Shown piece after piece: positions 25,868 to 33,562 of a stretch of DNA of 36,050 bases. The stretch comes from JACQFK01 sp036383955 (GTDB lineage Bacteria > Planctomycetota > MHYJ01 > JACPRB01). Where the stretch lies: NCBI GenBank assembly GCA_036383955.1, contig DASVNH010000123.1, positions 1 through 36,050 on the forward strand. The letters run 5' to 3'. The notes under the pieces are model-generated. The model saw only the letters and a program-made list of their open reading frames with translations. It ran no database searches and was not told the origin of the DNA. Numbering within the stretch: position 1 is the first letter of the stretch; each line of letters begins with the position of its first letter. The position numbers were made by a program, and so were the translations under genes.

Positions 25868-26980
25868 ATGAAGAAGGTCGGCATCCTGACCGGCGGCGGC
25901 GACGCCCCCGGCCTCAACGCGGTCATCCGCGGCGTCGTCATGCGCCTGTCGCGCGACCGCCACGAAAAGTTCCGCTGCGTCGGCTTCCAGGACGGCTGGG
26001 CCGGCCTCCGCGACAACAACTCCATCGACCTCCCCGTCGACAAGGTCAACGAGATCATCTACGAGGGCGGCACGATCCTGGGGACGTCGCGCACCAACCT
26101 CTACAAGTCCCCCGACTACGTCCAGAAGGCCCTCGCCAACGTGAAGAAGAACGAGATCGACGCCCTGGTGGCCATCGGCGGCGACGACACGCTCGAGATC
26201 GCCTACTACCTCTATCGCGACCACGGCGTGAACGTCGTCGGCGTGCCCAAGACGATCGACAACGACGTCAACGGCACCGACTTCACCTTCGGCTTCTGGT
26301 CGAGCGTCGAGCAGGCCACGGAGGCGATCGACGACCTCCGCTCCACCACCATGAGCCATCACCGGGTGATGGTGGTCGAGTGCATGGGACGTCACGCCGG
26401 CTGGATCGGCGCCTACAGCGGCCTCGCCGGCGGGGCCGACTACATCGCGGTCCCGGAGCGGCCGGTGGACGTGCAGGAGATCTGCGACGTCCTGAAGGCG
26501 GCGCGCGCGAAAGGCAAGACGCACAGCATCGTGGTGGTGACGGAAGGCTCGTCGATCTCGGGGGTGGACGTCGCCCCGCGCGTCGTGAAGGACAAGGAAG
26601 GCAAGTGGAACCTGTCCAACGACGTGGTGCGCGACAGCTTCGGCAACGCGGTGATGCTGCCCGGCCAGGTGGGCGAGGCGGTGGCGGCGGAGATCCAGAA
26701 GCGGAGCGGCTTCGAGGCGCGGGCGATCGCGCTGGGACACCTGCAGCGCGGCGGCAGCCCCTGCGCGTACGACCGCTGCCTCGGCACGGCCTACGGCGTG
26801 GGCGCCGGCAAGGCGGTGATCGAGCGCAAGTTCGGCCACATGGTCCGCCTGAACTCGCTGAACATCGAGGTCATCCCGATGAAGGGCCAGATCCGCGAGA
26901 CCCAGGCCGAGAAAAAGAAGTACAAGCTCCTGCCTCTCGAGTTCCTCGACATGGCGGGGATTTTCTGGGAGAAACCCTAA
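25868..26980 (+). CDS. pfkA: Phosphofructokinase, probably pyrophosphate-dependent
   Basis: A 370-residue cytoplasmic enzyme phosphorylating fructose 6-phosphate. The family framework is clear: GILTGGGDAPGLNAVIRG, GWAGLRD, the catalytic PKTIDND (127-133), CMGRHAGWIGAYSGLAGGAD and GHLQRGGSP. Two diagnostic positions point to pyrophosphate as donor: GGDDT (104-108) in place of the ATP-type GGDGS, and Lys in PKTIDND in place of Gly. These correspond to the Asp and Lys known to exclude ATP and bind pyrophosphate in PPi-PFK. A PPi enzyme would be reversible and usable in gluconeogenesis. The start ATG 25868 follows TCTAGGAGAG, a good ribosome-binding site, so this gene has a normal leader. A strong terminator follows. 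The name pfp would suit if the donor is confirmed. Confidence 0.93.
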   Translation: MKKVGILTGGGDAPGLNAVIRGVVMRLSRDRHEKFRCVGFQDGWAGLRDNNSIDLPVDKVNEIIYEGGTILGTSRTNLYKSPDYVQKALANVKKNEIDALVAIGGDDTLEIAYYLYRDHGVNVVGVPKTIDNDVNGTDFTFGFWSSVEQATEAIDDLRSTTMSHHRVMVVECMGRHAGWIGAYSGLAGGADYIAVPERPVDVQEICDVLKAARAKGKTHSIVVVTEGSSISGVDVAPRVVKDKEGKWNLSNDVVRDSFGNAVMLPGQVGEAVAAEIQKRSGFEARAIALGHLQRGGSPCAYDRCLGTAYGVGAGKAVIERKFGHMVRLNSLNIEVIPMKGQIRETQAEKKKYKLLPLEFLDMAGIFWEKP

Positions 26981-26981
26981 G

Positions 26982-27012
26982 CCAGGTCCAGGAGACAGGT
27001 CCAGGTCCAGGA
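26982..27012. repeat. CCAGGT word array
   Basis: CCAGGTCCAGGAGACAGGTCC-type words directly after the phosphofructokinase stop and directly before its terminator. It has no inverted arm and no C/G core. Confidence 0.6.
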
Positions 27013-27021
27013 AACGACGAG

Positions 27022-27057
27022 AGCCGCCGGCGGGCCACCCCCGCCGGCGGCTTTTTT
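27022..27057 (+). terminator. Rho-independent terminator after phosphofructokinase
   Basis: A 12-base perfect stem, AGCCGCCGGCGG (27022-27033) with CCGCCGGCGGCT (27041-27052), a 7-base loop, then TTTTTT to 27057. Strong intrinsic terminator for the plus-strand gene. Confidence 0.9.
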
Positions 27058-27064
27058 GTTGGCT

Positions 27065-27508
27065 TCACGGCGCGCGGTAGGCGCGGATCACCCGTTCGAC
27101 ATCACCCCACGGGCTTCGGATGAGCAGCAGCGCGTCGTGCGAGAAGGTGTTGTCAAAAAGAGCGACGCAATTCTCGGCAAAGCGCTCTAAGCCCAGGACC
27201 TCGTATTCGTTGAGGAGGAATCTGAAGCCGACATAAGACGGCCAAGGAACATGCCTGCATTCATGCCGGAGCAAGGGAGCGACGTTCCTCGAGAAGCTTC
27301 CCGCGAGCAGATCCGAGAACTGAGGAGCATCTTTCTCGGGGACAAAGTCGGCGGGAAAGCGGAGGGCCACCAGCACCTGGCCATCCGGAGGCGACCGCCT
27401 CCACCAGCGCTCGTTCGTCCAGGTCCAGAAACCCGCGGCCGCCGCGGCGGCGAGAATGCCGCCGGCGACCACGACACCCAGAGCCTTCCGATGGCCCGCG
27501 TCGTGCAT
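27065..27508 (-). CDS. Small membrane-anchored protein of unknown function
   Basis: A 147-residue protein with one N-terminal transmembrane helix, about residues 9-29 (ALGVVVAGGILAAAAAAGFW), after a short basic start. The rest is soluble and contains WWRRSPPDGQVLVALRFPAD, LLRHECRHVPWPSYVGFRFL and a tail with SPWGDVERVIRAYRAP. The HECRH string resembles half of an HExxH site and the flanking text suggests a metallopeptidase-like relic, but there is no clear third ligand, so I do not assign a function. The start ATG 27508 follows TAAACT by 6 bases on the minus strand. It ends just outside the terminator of the convergent phosphofructokinase gene. Confidence 0.65.
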   Translation of the reverse strand: MHDAGHRKALGVVVAGGILAAAAAAGFWTWTNERWWRRSPPDGQVLVALRFPADFVPEKDAPQFSDLLAGSFSRNVAPLLRHECRHVPWPSYVGFRFLLNEYEVLGLERFAENCVALFDNTFSHDALLLIRSPWGDVERVIRAYRAP

Positions 27509-27514
27509 GCCGGA

Positions 27515-27520
27515 AGTTTA
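27515..27520 (-). promoter_or_regulatory. Possible -10 element of a leaderless promoter
   Basis: TAAACT on the minus strand followed by 6 bases and then ATG 27508. A moderate hexamer match but the same spacing as the stronger examples. Confidence 0.4.
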
Positions 27521-27570
27521 CGCGCTGAACTGAGCGCGCCTCCGCTCCGCCGCCGAGGCGGCGCCCCCTC

Positions 27571-27601
27571 CCTGGATTCCGGATTCTGGATTCCGGATTC
27601 C
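27571..27601. repeat. GGATTCC word array
   Basis: Four copies of a GGATTCC/GGATTCT word at 7-base spacing, ending 2 bases before the stop codon of the PHP gene. A GC-rich stretch with GCCGCCGAGGCGGC (27548-27561) lies on the other side. No inverted word arm. Confidence 0.7.
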
Positions 27602-27603
27602 GT

Positions 27604-28653
27604 CTAGGCCTGGGGCGCCTTCACGTAGATGTTGTTCGACAGGATCCAGACGATGTCGTTGCGCATCGCCTCGACCCGGTAGGCGCCGGGCTCGGTGATC
27701 TCGAAGAGCAGCTCGTCGCCCTCTTCCTCGAGCACGCTCTCGCCGTCGCGGTAGACGTTGAGCAGGCCCTCGCTCGGGAAGGACGCGACCAGCTCGACCT
27801 TCTCCGTGAGGTCGATCTCGTCGCCCATCCCGGCGACCTTCTTGCCGTTGTCGATCTCGTAGGAGAACTCGGTGGGATCGTCCCACCAGTCGAAGGAGAC
27901 GTAGAGGTTGCCGTGCTTCACGGCGTTCAGCACCTGCTTCTTCGCCTTCTTGTAGTCCTTGCTCAGCGGCTCGTCGAGCAGGATGTGGTTCACGATCGTC
28001 TTGAAGGCCGTCTCGTACGGGAAGATCTCGAGCGTCTTCCCGTCGTGCTCCTTCTTGTACTTGCGGTTGCTGATCTCGCCGATGCCGACGACCTTCGCCT
28101 TCTGGTTCAGCTCGTCCCAGCGCTTGAGCGTCTCGATGCGCGGGCCCGTCAGCCAGTCCTCGAACTCGGCGTGCAGCTCCAGCGTCGCCTCTTCGCGGTC
28201 GACCTGCGCCTGCCAGTCCGTCATCAGGTCCCAGAGGCCCAGGCCGGTGTAGCCCTGGACGTCCCACGCGTTCCACTTCATGCTGGGGATCCCCAGCTTC
28301 TGCGAGCCCAGGTGGTCGGGATGCGCGAGGAAGCCGAAGCCGTTCTGCGCCGCCACCGCCTCGATCGCCGCCTGGGGCTCCATCGCATTGAGCTTCGCGA
28401 CGTCCTTGAAGACCTTCTCCCCGAAGGCGATGTAGTGATTGCCTCCGGGCTTGATCTCGACGCCGGAGATGATCAGGGCGCTCCCGTTCCACTTCTCGTG
28501 GCCGTCCTCGACGGCCTTCTGGTCCCCGTCGGTCATCAGCACGAAGTCCAGGCCCGCGTCGTTGGCGGCCTGGGCGATCTCGGCCATGTCGCCGGTTCCG
28601 TCCGAGTAGGTGGAATGGCAGTGGATGGCGCCCTTGTAGTCGTACTTGGCCAT
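27604..28653 (-). CDS. PHP-domain metal-dependent phosphoesterase
   Basis: A 349-residue protein. The N-terminal PHP domain shows the metal-binding HCHSTYSDGTG (HxH at about 11-13), FVLMTDGD, SGVEIKPGGNHYIAFGE and FLAHPDH, the usual histidine and acidic ligands for two or three metals. PHP enzymes hydrolyse phosphate monoesters, or serve as polymerase-associated nucleases. After the PHP core, residues about 250-345 form a beta-rich domain (VELVASFPSEGLLNVYRDGE, LLFEITEPGAYRVEAMRNDI). This looks like an appended Ig-like or carbohydrate-binding-like module. There is no signal peptide. Substrate is unknown. A promoter with a longer leader lies upstream, and the gene is followed by a GGATTCC word array. 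Confidence 0.85.
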   Translation of the reverse strand: MAKYDYKGAIHCHSTYSDGTGDMAEIAQAANDAGLDFVLMTDGDQKAVEDGHEKWNGSALIISGVEIKPGGNHYIAFGEKVFKDVAKLNAMEPQAAIEAVAAQNGFGFLAHPDHLGSQKLGIPSMKWNAWDVQGYTGLGLWDLMTDWQAQVDREEATLELHAEFEDWLTGPRIETLKRWDELNQKAKVVGIGEISNRKYKKEHDGKTLEIFPYETAFKTIVNHILLDEPLSKDYKKAKKQVLNAVKHGNLYVSFDWWDDPTEFSYEIDNGKKVAGMGDEIDLTEKVELVASFPSEGLLNVYRDGESVLEEEGDELLFEITEPGAYRVEAMRNDIVWILSNNIYVKAPQA

Positions 28654-28685
28654 GAAATGCCCTTGAATACCAGGAGATAGAATCC

Positions 28686-28707
28686 CCCCGCACGTGCTAG
28701 GGGGGTG
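28686..28707. other. G/C hairpin in the PHP gene leader
   Basis: CCCCCG-CACGTG-CTAGGGGGG: outer C-run/G-run arms enclose a palindromic GCACGTGC. On the minus strand it falls in the predicted 5' leader of the PHP gene, about 30 bases before the start codon. It could be a regulatory hairpin or part of a terminator for the upstream UPF0126 gene. Confidence 0.4.
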
Positions 28708-28714
28708 TGTGGGA

Positions 28715-28744
28715 ATTATAGGGAAATCAGAAAGAAATACACAA
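28715..28744 (-). promoter_or_regulatory. Sigma70-type promoter of the PHP gene
   Basis: TTGTGT (28739-28744) and TATAAT (28715-28720) on the minus strand with an 18-base spacer that is unusually A+T-rich for this window. The predicted leader is about 55 bases and includes the hairpin at 28686-28707. Confidence 0.6.
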
Positions 28745-28747
28745 GAT

Positions 28748-29359
28748 TTAGCTGAGCGGCCCGGTCTTCCAGTCGAGGCGCAGCGAAAGCCCGCGCAGGC
28801 CCACGGCCAGCGCGATCCCCGTGAAGGCCGCGGCCCACGCCGGCATCCCCGCCGCCGTCAGCCCCACGTAGGCCCCGCTGCCCGCGAGCGCCGCCAGCGT
28901 GTAGACGTGCCCCGGCAGGAACGTGAGCGGCGCTTCCCGCGACAGGAGGTCGCGCAGCACGCCCCCGCCCACCGCGGTCACGCCGCCCAGCAGCGTCGCC
29001 GCCAGGCCGCCGAGGCCCGCCGAAAGCGCCTGCTGCGCGCCGACGACCGCGTAGGCGCCGAGGCCGAGGGCGTCGAGCAGCGTGAACGCCGCGCGGAAGC
29101 GGTCGATCCGCGCTCCGAACGCCCAGCCCACCGCCGCCGCCGCGCCCGCCGCGATCAGGAAGCGGGGCTCGCGGAGCGCCGCGGGCGGCGTCGCGCCGAG
29201 GAGGACGTCGCGCAACACCCCTCCGCCCAGCCCCGTCGCGCCGGCGATGGCGAAGACGCCGACGACGTCGTAGCCCTTGCGGATGGCGACCATCGCGCCG
29301 GTGAGCGCGAACAGGAAGACGCCCGCGAGGTCGAACGCGAGCGGCAGCGTGAAAGCCAT
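28748..29359 (-). CDS. UPF0126/YicG-like integral membrane protein (TRIC channel family)
   Basis: A 203-residue membrane protein made of two tandem UPF0126 modules of about 85 residues. Each ends in the family signature: GGGVLRDVLLGATPP near residue 46 and GGGVLRDLLSREAPL near residue 132. Between them are about six or seven hydrophobic helices, such as FDLAGVFLFALTGAMVAIRK and LLDALGLGAYAVVGAQQALS. The family is related to the eukaryotic TRIC cation channels, and some members transport glycine. The length is typical. I chose ATG 29359 (MAFTLPLAFDLAG) because the upstream open frame crosses the word repeat at 29371-29470. It is preceded by recJ on the same strand, separated by that repeat. 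Confidence 0.88.
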   Translation of the reverse strand: MAFTLPLAFDLAGVFLFALTGAMVAIRKGYDVVGVFAIAGATGLGGGVLRDVLLGATPPAALREPRFLIAAGAAAAVGWAFGARIDRFRAAFTLLDALGLGAYAVVGAQQALSAGLGGLAATLLGGVTAVGGGVLRDLLSREAPLTFLPGHVYTLAALAGSGAYVGLTAAGMPAWAAAFTGIALAVGLRGLSLRLDWKTGPLS

Positions 29360-29370
29360 CGGGCTAACGA

Positions 29371-29470
29371 CCAAGGGCCAAAGGCCAAGGACCAACGGGT
29401 CTCCCCCCGTCCCCCCCGGGGGGGGCAAGGGGGGGAATCCTTTGGTCCTTGGTCATTGGTCCTTGGCCCT
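29371..29470. repeat. CCAAGG word-repeat hairpin with C/G core
   Basis: Left arm 29371-29395 and right arm about 29442-29466 are inverted copies of a CCAAGG/CCAAAGG word (about 21 of 25 paired). The centre has CCCCCCG-CCCCCCC and long G-runs, with GGGGGAATCC at 29431-29440. It separates recJ from the UPF0126 gene. Confidence 0.8.
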
Positions 29471-29474
29471 TTCG

Positions 29475-31193
29475 CTACTCGTCGACCTTCACGTCCTTGA
29501 TCATGAGCTCGACGTTCTCGTAGCCGTTCCAGGCGTTGATCTGGGGGGTGAAGGCGATCGAGACCGTGCGCGCCTTGCGGATCGGATCGAAGAGCGCGCC
29601 CATCCCGAAGCCCACCGCCTTCAGGCTCGGCCCCTGGTCCTTCACGTAGAACGACAGGTGGTCGCTCTTCTTCCCCATCAGCTTCGGCTCCGCCGCCACC
29701 TTCACGCGCGAGGCCACCAGCGTCGGCACCGGATTGCCCGGCCCGTGCGGCGCCAGCCGCTCCAGCTCCCGCACCGCCGCCTTCGTCAGCTGGCCCACCG
29801 TGACCTCTTCGTCGACGTCCAGCCGCGGAGTGAAGTGCTCCGGCCGCAGCGTCTTCCCGGCGACCTTTTCCATCTTCCGGCGGAACGCGTCCAGGTTCTC
29901 CGTCTTCAGCGACAGCCCCGCCGCCATCGCGTGCCCGCCGTGCGTCTCCAGCAGCTCGGAGCAGGCGTTCATCGCCTCGTGCAGCGCCAGGCCGTCGATC
30001 GACCGCGCCGAGCCCCGCGCGATCCCGTTCTCGATCGCCATCACGAACGACGGCCGGTAGTACTTGTCCACCAGCTTCGCCGCCACGATCCCCACGACGC
30101 CCACGTGCCAGCGCTCGTCCGCGACCACCAGCGCCGGCGCGTCCGGCGCCATCGACTCCACCTGCGCGCAGGCCTGCTGGAACATCTCGTCCTCGATGCC
30201 CTTGCGCCCCTTGTTCGACTTCTCCATGAGCGTCACGATCTCGGCGATCCGCGCCTCGTCCTCCCCGACCAGGAGCTCGACGCAGTCCATCGCCGTCCCG
30301 ATCCGGCCCAGCGCGTTCAGCCGCGGCGCCAGCTTGAAGCTGATGTCGAAGGTCTCGAGCGGCTTGTCCTCCACCCGCGCGATCTCCAGCAGCGCCCGCA
30401 TCCCCTTCCCCTTGCAGGCGCGCAGGGCGTCGAGCCCGTACTTCACGAACACCCGGTTCTCCCCGACCAGCGGGCACACGTCCGCCACCGTCCCCAGCGC
30501 CGCCAGGGCCATCGCGTCCAGGATGAAGCCCTCGAAGCCCTCCCGCTTCTTCGCCCCCATCCGCTCCCCGAGCGCCCAGGCCGTCTTGAACGAGATCCCC
30601 GCCGAGCAGATCCCCGTGAAGCCGTAGGTCGACCCCGGCATCTTCGGATTCACGATCGCGTGCGCCGGCGCGATCCCCGCCGCCGGCTCGTGGTGGTCCA
30701 GCACGATCACGTCCATCCCGCGCTCGACGGCGAGCCCGACCTCCTCCACGTCGTTCGTCCCGCAGTCGATCGTGACCAGAACCTTCACGCCCTCCGCCGC
30801 GAAGGCCTCGACGGCCCCCGCGTTCAGCCCGTAGCCGTCGGTCTGGCGGTGCGGCACTTTGTAGCTCGGCTTGTTCCCCAGCAGGCTCAGCAGCTTCGAC
30901 AGGATGGCCGTGCCCGAGGTGCCGTCGACGTCGTAGTCCCCGAAGATCCCGATCTTCTCGTTCCCGCGGACGGCGCGCTCGAGGCGGTCGACGGCCGTCT
31001 TCATGCCCTCGAATTTCAGGGGGTCGATCAGCCCGGTCAGCTCCGGCTTGAGGAACAGGCGCGCCTCGGCCGGATCGGTGACCCCGCGGTTGGCGAGGAG
31101 CGCGCCGGTGAGCGGCGAGAGATTGAGCGCCAGGGCGAGGCGGGCGCCGGCCTCCCTAGCGGAGGCCGCGAACACCCATCGTCGTTCCCGCAT
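29475..31193 (-). CDS. recJ: Single-stranded-DNA-specific exonuclease RecJ
   Basis: A 572-residue DHH-family 5'-3' exonuclease acting in recombination and mismatch repair. The DHH catalytic set is clear: GIFGDYDVDGTSGTAILSKL (motif I), a DCG in VLVTIDCGTND (motif II) and the DHH triad in VIVLDHHEP (motif III). NPKMPGSTYGFTGICSAGIS and LAALGTVADVCPLVGENR follow as in the family. The DHHA1 domain ends with GHAMAAGLSL. The OB-fold region follows (APHGPGNPVPTLVASRVKVA). The first aspartate motif reads DGTSGTA rather than the usual DGVTSTA, but the aspartates are kept. The start ATG 31193 (MRERRWVF) has GAGAGGGG upstream and overlaps cinA by 38 bases, so coupling is likely. Confidence 0.95.
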   Translation of the reverse strand: MRERRWVFAASAREAGARLALALNLSPLTGALLANRGVTDPAEARLFLKPELTGLIDPLKFEGMKTAVDRLERAVRGNEKIGIFGDYDVDGTSGTAILSKLLSLLGNKPSYKVPHRQTDGYGLNAGAVEAFAAEGVKVLVTIDCGTNDVEEVGLAVERGMDVIVLDHHEPAAGIAPAHAIVNPKMPGSTYGFTGICSAGISFKTAWALGERMGAKKREGFEGFILDAMALAALGTVADVCPLVGENRVFVKYGLDALRACKGKGMRALLEIARVEDKPLETFDISFKLAPRLNALGRIGTAMDCVELLVGEDEARIAEIVTLMEKSNKGRKGIEDEMFQQACAQVESMAPDAPALVVADERWHVGVVGIVAAKLVDKYYRPSFVMAIENGIARGSARSIDGLALHEAMNACSELLETHGGHAMAAGLSLKTENLDAFRRKMEKVAGKTLRPEHFTPRLDVDEEVTVGQLTKAAVRELERLAPHGPGNPVPTLVASRVKVAAEPKLMGKKSDHLSFYVKDQGPSLKAVGFGMGALFDPIRKARTVSIAFTPQINAWNGYENVELMIKDVKVDE

Positions 31194-32391
31194 ACCCCTC
31201 TCCCCGCAGCAACCGCAGCCGGAGCATGTTGAGCGCGAATCCCGCGGCGCGCTCCTTCACCATGCTCCGGTCTCCCGTGAACGTCTTTTCTTCGACCCAG
31301 TCCCCGACGGCCAGGAAGCACAGCCCGGCCGGCTTCCCCGCCGTGGCGCCCGACGGCCCGGCGATCCCGGTGACCGCGACCCCGAGGTCCGCGCCGGACG
31401 TGGCGGCGACGCCCCGGGCCATGGCCCGGGCGACCTCCGCGCTCACGGCGCCGCGCTCGCGGATCAGGTTCTCCGGCACGCCCAGGCGCCGGATCTTGGC
31501 CTCGTTCGAGTAGGCGACGCAGCCTTCCAGCAGCGCCGCCGAGATCCCCGGCACCTCGGTGAGCCGGTGGGCGATCAGCCCGCCCGTGCAGGATTCCGCG
31601 AGCGCGACGCTCGTCTTCGTTTCGATGAGGCGACGTCCCACGTGCTCGTGCAGCTCGCCCGCGTAGAGGTTGTCGCCGAACGCCCGCGCGAGCTTCGCCG
31701 CCAGGCCCGCGAGGGTTTTCTTCCTCGACGGCCCCGCGGCCCGCAGCGTGATCGTGACCTGGCCCCAGCGGACGGTGAGCCCGTAGAGGTCCGGATCTTT
31801 CGTGATCTTCAGCGTGATCTCGTCGACGGTGCCTTCGGGCACGCCGTAGACCTTGCCTTCCCAGGTCTCGAAGTCGCGGCGCACGCGGATGGCCGGCAGG
31901 ACCTGGTCCCGGAACATCGGGTGCATCTCTTTCGGCGGCCCGGGCAGGGCCGCGAGATAAACCTCCCCTTCGCGGAGCGCGAAGCCCGGCGCCGACCCGT
32001 TCGGGTTGGCGAGGACCTTGGCGCCGTCGGGGATGAAGGCCTGCCGCCGGTTGATCGACGCCATCCGGATCCTGTTCTTGCGGAAGCGGTCCTGGATGGC
32101 CTTCCAGAGCGGAGGATGGAACTTCAGGGGGCGGTGGAAGGCTTCCTCGACGGCCCCGCGCGTGTGGTCGTCCTCGGTGGGCCCGAGCCCGCCCGTCATG
32201 AGGATCACGTCCGCCCGCGTCGCCGCGAGCTTGAGGGCGTCGACGATCCGCCCGAAGTCGTCCCCGCAGGTCTGGTGGAACGCGACCTCCAGGCCGGCGG
32301 GATAGAGTTCGCGGGCGAAAAAGCCCAGGTGGGTGTCGACGTTCTTCCCCCGCAGGAGCTCGGTGCCGGTGGACAGGACCTCGACTTTCAT
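31156..32391 (-). CDS. cinA: CinA family protein (competence/damage-inducible; NMN deamidase domain)
   Basis: A 411-residue cytoplasmic protein with both CinA domains. The N-terminal MoCF-like half, residues 1-165 or so, starts KVEVLSTGTELLRGKNVDTH and includes VILMTGGLGPTEDDHTRGAV and LAALPGPPKEM. A linker follows, then the C-terminal PncC/NMN deamidase half with SVALAESCTGGLIAHRLTEV, SNEAKIRRLGVPE and VAVTGIAGPSGATAGKP. Such proteins act in pyridine nucleotide repair, as ADP-ribose pyrophosphatase and NMN amidohydrolase, and sometimes in competence. ATG 32391 overlaps the argG stop in ATGA, which fixes the start despite a long open frame upstream. It overlaps recJ at its 3' end. Confidence 0.95.
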   Translation of the reverse strand: MKVEVLSTGTELLRGKNVDTHLGFFARELYPAGLEVAFHQTCGDDFGRIVDALKLAATRADVILMTGGLGPTEDDHTRGAVEEAFHRPLKFHPPLWKAIQDRFRKNRIRMASINRRQAFIPDGAKVLANPNGSAPGFALREGEVYLAALPGPPKEMHPMFRDQVLPAIRVRRDFETWEGKVYGVPEGTVDEITLKITKDPDLYGLTVRWGQVTITLRAAGPSRKKTLAGLAAKLARAFGDNLYAGELHEHVGRRLIETKTSVALAESCTGGLIAHRLTEVPGISAALLEGCVAYSNEAKIRRLGVPENLIRERGAVSAEVARAMARGVAATSGADLGVAVTGIAGPSGATAGKPAGLCFLAVGDWVEEKTFTGDRSMVKERAAGFALNMLRLRLLRGEGYAGTTMGVRGLR

Positions 32392-33524
32392 CGCGCGTTC
32401 CGCAGCTGATGGGGGAACTGGGCGACGGCCTTGTCGTTGGGGGGCACGAAGAGCGTATGAGGCGACTTGCGGCCGGTCACCATGAGCGCGCCGCGGCAGA
32501 GGCTGAGGCGCACCGTGCCGGTGACGTGCTGGTTGATCTTCGTGAAGAACGCGTCGAGGCCTTCCCGCACGGACAGGAACCACTTCCCTTCGTACACGAG
32601 GTCCGCGTAGCGCTGCGAGAGCGAGTCCTTGAAGTGCACGACCTCGCGCTCCAGCGTGATCGACTCGAGGGCGCGGTGCGCGGCGGCGAGGATGGCCGCC
32701 GCCGGCGACTCGTAGATCTCGCGCGTCTTGAGCCCGCTGATGCGGTTTTCCACGACGTCGAAGCGCCCCACCGCGCAGCGCCCGCCGATCTTGTTGAGCT
32801 CCTCGATCAGGCGGACCGGATCCATCTCCTCGCCGTCGACGGCCACCGGGTCGCCCTTGAGGAAGTCGACGTCGATCGACGTCGGCTTGGCGGGGGCTTC
32901 GTCGGGCGGGACGGTGAGGATGTAGGTGTCCTTGGGGGGCTCCTCCCAGGTGTCCTTCATGTGGCGGAGCTGGATGTTGTTGCCCCAGAGGTTCTGCTCG
33001 ACGTTGTAGGCCTCCTGCTTCTCGCTCTCGAAGCTGAGGCCGACGCGGCGGGCGTAGACGAGGTCGTCCTGGGGCGAGCGCAGGCCGAGGTCGACGAGGG
33101 GCGTGAGGACCCGCATCGAGGGGGCCACCGCGCGGATGCAGTTCTCCAGGCGGAGCATGTCGTTGCCGATGCCGCGCGAGCCGTGGGCGATGAACTCGCA
33201 GCCCTCCTCGTCGGCCATGCGCACGAGCTCCTCCACGATGAGGGGCCGCGACAGGGCGCTGAAGAGGAAGTAGCCCTGCTCGTACACCGCGTTGGCGCGG
33301 ATGCAGGGGAAGATGTAGTCCCGGGCGAACTTCTCGCGGAGGTCCGCCAGATGCGCGGCGGCCGCGCCCAGCTCCACCGCCTTCTCCGCCAGCGGCGCCA
33401 GATACTCCGGCTGTCCCAGGTTGGCGGAGAAGGTGTAAACCTTCATCCCCTTCACCTGACGCAGGTAGTGGACGCAGACCGTGGTATCGAGACTGCCTGA
33501 ATAGGCGAGCGCGACCTTCGCCAT
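32388..33524 (-). CDS. argG: Argininosuccinate synthase, divergent
   Basis: A 378-residue enzyme that joins citrulline and aspartate using ATP in arginine synthesis. The overall ArgG pattern is intact: ALAYSGSLDTTVCVHYL at the N-terminus, FSANLGQPEYL, GIGNDMLRLE, NLWGNNIQ, VGRFDVVENRISGLKTREIY and HVTGTVRLSLCRGALMVTGR. Several usually strict positions differ. The ATP loop is SGSLDTT in place of SGGLDTS; the citrulline-aspartate loop is GIGNDMLR in place of GKGNDQVR; and SPAAAIL replaces TPGGTIL. The length is slightly below the usual 400. It starts at ATG 33524, 8 bases after TATAAT, with no ribosome-binding site, and its stop overlaps the start of cinA. Activity on citrulline is likely but not certain given these changes. 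Confidence 0.85.
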   Translation of the reverse strand: MAKVALAYSGSLDTTVCVHYLRQVKGMKVYTFSANLGQPEYLAPLAEKAVELGAAAAHLADLREKFARDYIFPCIRANAVYEQGYFLFSALSRPLIVEELVRMADEEGCEFIAHGSRGIGNDMLRLENCIRAVAPSMRVLTPLVDLGLRSPQDDLVYARRVGLSFESEKQEAYNVEQNLWGNNIQLRHMKDTWEEPPKDTYILTVPPDEAPAKPTSIDVDFLKGDPVAVDGEEMDPVRLIEELNKIGGRCAVGRFDVVENRISGLKTREIYESPAAAILAAAHRALESITLEREVVHFKDSLSQRYADLVYEGKWFLSVREGLDAFFTKINQHVTGTVRLSLCRGALMVTGRKSPHTLFVPPNDKAVAQFPHQLRNAR

Positions 33525-33532
33525 GGACGTCG

Positions 33533-33538
33533 ATTATA
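33533..33538 (-). promoter_or_regulatory. -10 element of a (near-)leaderless promoter for argG-cinA-recJ
   Basis: A perfect TATAAT on the minus strand ends 8 bases before ATG 33524. No Shine-Dalgarno sequence between them. Confidence 0.65.
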
Positions 33539-33562
33539 CCCGAGCCGCGGGCAAAACTCCCC

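Noticed and set aside
27065..27508. HECRH in the small membrane protein as a metallopeptidase active site
   Set aside because: HECRH does fit HExxH, but no third ligand or family context supports a peptidase, and the protein is short.
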